A stretch of DNA of 17,577 nucleotides from Vermiphilus sp. (lineage in GTDB: Bacteria > Ratteibacteria > UBA8468 > B48-G9 > JAFGKM01): the NCBI GenBank assembly GCA_020722825.1, contig DYKC01000012.1, forward strand, positions 1-17,577. Reading direction: 5' to 3'. The position numbers were made by a program, and so were the translations under genes. The notes below the pieces were generated by a model. It saw nothing but the letters and a program-made list of their open reading frames with translations. It was not told the DNA's origin and ran no database searches. Every line of letters starts with the position of its first letter. Within the stretch, counting starts at the first letter, position 1. Shown piece by piece: positions 15,920 to 17,577 of the stretch.

Positions 15920-16077
15920 TTACTCAAAACCTCTCTTTTTTCTTATCCTGTCTATGTTTCCTCTTTTTATTACTGCATCTGTATAGTGAAACAGTTTAAC
16001 CTATTCTTCCATTTTAGCAAACCCTCTTCAGGGTAATGTCTTAAAATGTCTGGAAAAAGATAATGGCGTGAGGTATC
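15920..16077 (-). pseudogene. Possible decayed coding remnant in the mlaF-hldD gap
   Basis: The gap 15872-16278 has no intact gene and no clear terminator. On the minus strand two protein-like stretches lie in different frames: one includes LFPDILRHYPEEGLLKWKNR (within about 15985-16077) and the other reads FHYTDAVIKRGNIDRIRKKR before a stop at 15920. They could be parts of one frameshifted gene. I recognise no family, and AT-rich noise could look the same. Confidence 0.2.
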
Positions 16078-16278
16078 CTATTAACGGATGAAAGAAGTTA
16101 GTAAGGGGAAAATCAGTCGCTCTTTGGAATTTTTAAGAATTAGTTCCTTAAAAAACAGGTTTTTAGAAAAAGATTAGTTAAAACCGATAGGGATATCTTA
16201 CAAAAGAAATCTTTTTCCAGAAGAAATTGGACTTGACCACTGAAGAATTCCATATTGCCTGATAAAACTCAGATAATT

Positions 16279-17223
16279 TTATAAGTTAGTACCTTCAGCA
16301 CAAAATTTTTCTTCCAAATGTTTTATATACTGCAGTATCCCCTCTTCAATATTTAAAAAGGGTCTTTTGTATCCTGAGTCCCTGAGTTTTTTTACATCAG
16401 ATTGAGTAAAATACTGGTAACTCTTTTTTATATCTTCGGGCATATCCTTGTAAACAACTTTTTCCGGTAACCCCATTGTTTTGAATAAAACAGATGCAAG
16501 TTCGTTAAAACTTCTTGCCCTGCCTGTTCCGATATCAAAAATCCCTTTATGCCTATCCTCAAATAACAAATAAACCATAATGTCAACCACATCCGTTACG
16601 TAAATAAAGTCCCGTTTCTGCTCTCCATCTCTGTATTCACTTCTGTAAGATTTGAATAGATGCAACATCCCTGTTTCTTTTATCTCCTTCCATCCTTTAA
16701 ATATCATGCTTGCCATATTTCCTTTGTGGTATTCATTTGGACCATAGACATTGTAAAACCTGAACCCGATTACTGAGTTTTCCATCTTATTGTTTAAGAG
16801 CCACTTATCAAAAAGGTATTTTGAAAGCCCATATCCGTTCAGCGGCCCGCTACCGTTGCCGTACACAGCAGCAGAAGAAGCATATGCAAAACACACCTTA
16901 TTTTTTATGGCCCATTCAGCCAGTATCTGAGAATATAAAAAGTTGTTATAATACAGATAAGTCAGGTTTTTTTCAGTAGTATCTGCACAGGCACCAAGAT
17001 GAACAATGTTATTTATACCATTCACTCTATTGTTCTCAATCCTTTTGAAAAACTCGTCTTTCTCTATATAATCCTTGAATCTTAAACCATTCAGGTTCTT
17101 CCATTTTTCAGGATTGTTTCCCAGATGGTCCACAACAACTATATCATCCATCCCACTTTCGTTTAATCTCTTAACAAGACAACTGCCTATGAATCCTGCC
17201 CCTCCGGTAACAATTGTACTCAT
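16279..17223 (-). CDS. hldD: ADP-L-glycero-D-manno-heptose 6-epimerase (HldD)
   Basis: Last step in making ADP-L-glycero-D-manno-heptose for the LPS inner core: epimerises C6 of the D,D form using bound NADP. It is a short-chain dehydrogenase/reductase of 314 aa, the usual length. The Rossmann loop is TGGAGFIGS (6-14). The family-specific HLGACADTTE (75-84), catalytic Tyr131 and Lys135 in YGLSK, and NVYGPNEYHKGNMASM (158-173, with the second catalytic lysine at 167) separate it from GalE-type enzymes. It has an AAAGGAG site and its own promoter, and is followed by non-coding DNA, so it is probably monocistronic. No hldE or gmhA/gmhB is nearby. Assignment is strong. Confidence 0.94.
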   Translation of the reverse strand: MSTIVTGGAGFIGSCLVKRLNESGMDDIVVVDHLGNNPEKWKNLNGLRFKDYIEKDEFFKRIENNRVNGINNIVHLGACADTTEKNLTYLYYNNFLYSQILAEWAIKNKVCFAYASSAAVYGNGSGPLNGYGLSKYLFDKWLLNNKMENSVIGFRFYNVYGPNEYHKGNMASMIFKGWKEIKETGMLHLFKSYRSEYRDGEQKRDFIYVTDVVDIMVYLLFEDRHKGIFDIGTGRARSFNELASVLFKTMGLPEKVVYKDMPEDIKKSYQYFTQSDVKKLRDSGYKRPFLNIEEGILQYIKHLEEKFCAEGTNL

Positions 17224-17277
17224 TCCGCTCCTTTCTAATTAATTGGTATTAGCATTTTTCCTCTTATTGTCCAATAT

Positions 17278-17306
17278 ATTAAACCCCCTGCTCGTCTCTC
17301 TGTCAA
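17278..17306 (-). promoter_or_regulatory. Sigma70-type promoter of hldD
   Basis: On the minus strand TTGACA (17306-17301, perfect), a 17-base spacer and TTTAAT (17283-17278, five of six) form a near-consensus promoter. The start should lie near 17271, leaving a leader of about 48 bases. That leader also holds a six-codon ORF (ATG at about 17246, ending TAG) with its own AGAGG-like site. Confidence 0.7.
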
Positions 17307-17318
17307 ATAGAAATTCCT

Positions 17319-17577
17319 TTATAAAATGGCTTTTATCCCGAAATACAGGCCGAAGGAGATTATAATAAGGGCACACATCTTAAGTATTCTCCTGTAAATA
17401 TACATAGAGATAAATCACTTCCCTCTGCTTAATGAAAGATACAAGAGTATACCAGGCAAGATTAGCCAGAATATGGCCTGAGAAGAAAACTATAAGTCCC
17501 AACTATAATGCTCCGGAAAAGATGGACCACTTTTCAGGGTGAAATAAGGTGAAAAAAGTATATAATAACCCTGAAGG
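17319..17577 (-). pseudogene. Decayed C-terminal part of a LysE/RhtB-family amino-acid exporter
   Basis: Reading the minus strand from the window edge gives the end of a LysE-family transporter in broken frames. One frame contains GHILANLAWYTLVSF (about 17478-17434), a hallmark of the penultimate helix region. Another has ALIIISFGLYFGIKAIL before the stop at 17321-17319, the last TM helix. A one-base frameshift at about 17393-17397 separates them, and an in-frame TAG lies at 17505-17503. A further frame change probably exists near 17530. The 5' part is beyond the window. Family members export amino acids. This copy cannot give a full product. Confidence 0.7.

Noticed and set aside
16279..17223. 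GalE (UDP-glucose 4-epimerase) as the identity of this reductase
   Set aside because: The HLGACADTTE and NVYGPNEYHKGNMASM segments are specific to HldD.
1..17577. CRISPR array, rRNA operon, toxin-antitoxin or phage genes
   Set aside because: No spaced direct repeats, rRNA signatures or matching proteins were seen on either strand.

Overview
The window comes from an uncultured-looking bacterium with an outer membrane. It has lipid A/LPS genes (an LpxL-type acyltransferase and the heptose epimerase HldD), Mla-type lipid transport genes (mlaF, mlaD) and a Wza-like SLBB exporter with a Wzz-like partner. The DNA is AT-rich. Every convincing gene is on the minus strand, so transcription runs from high to low coordinates. 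A V-type ATPase subunit I beside this Gram-negative gene set hints at a candidate-phylum lineage such as Omnitrophota or a neighbour, but the phylum is a guess.

Layout in the direction of transcription. (1) The right edge (17319-17577) holds the decayed 3' end of a LysE-family exporter gene. (2) hldD follows, behind a near-consensus promoter. (3) A 407-bp stretch without an intact gene may contain decayed coding sequence. (4) A tightly packed unit reads mlaF-mlaD-radA-PIN/TRAM gene-ispD-argJ-V-ATPase subunit I. It starts at a strong promoter whose predicted start site falls on an in-frame GTG of mlaF, and it has a second likely promoter before the PIN/TRAM gene. (5) A 76-bp palindromic repeat lies in the leader of a small MscS-related membrane protein gene. 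(6) tRNA-Ile(GAU) is followed by about 230 bp of GC-rich, strongly foldable sequence that ends in a clear intrinsic terminator. (7) A new unit starts beside that terminator with the SLBB export protein and a Wzz-like protein. (8) The classic dnaX-ybaB-recR block is coupled to an LpxL-type acyltransferase.

Taken together, the genes serve envelope construction (heptose epimerase, lipid A acylation, phospholipid trafficking, polysaccharide export), DNA maintenance (DnaX, YbaB, RecR, RadA) and precursor metabolism (IspD for isoprenoids, ArgJ for arginine).

The least ordinary items are the structured GC-rich element after tRNA-Ile, the apparently leaderless mlaF start, an exact A-AAA-AAG slippery heptamer at the ispD/argJ overlap with argJ in the -1 frame, an A8 run after the clamp-loader domains of dnaX, and a V-ATPase subunit I gene with no sister subunits nearby. 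I found no CRISPR array, rRNA, transposase or obvious defence system.
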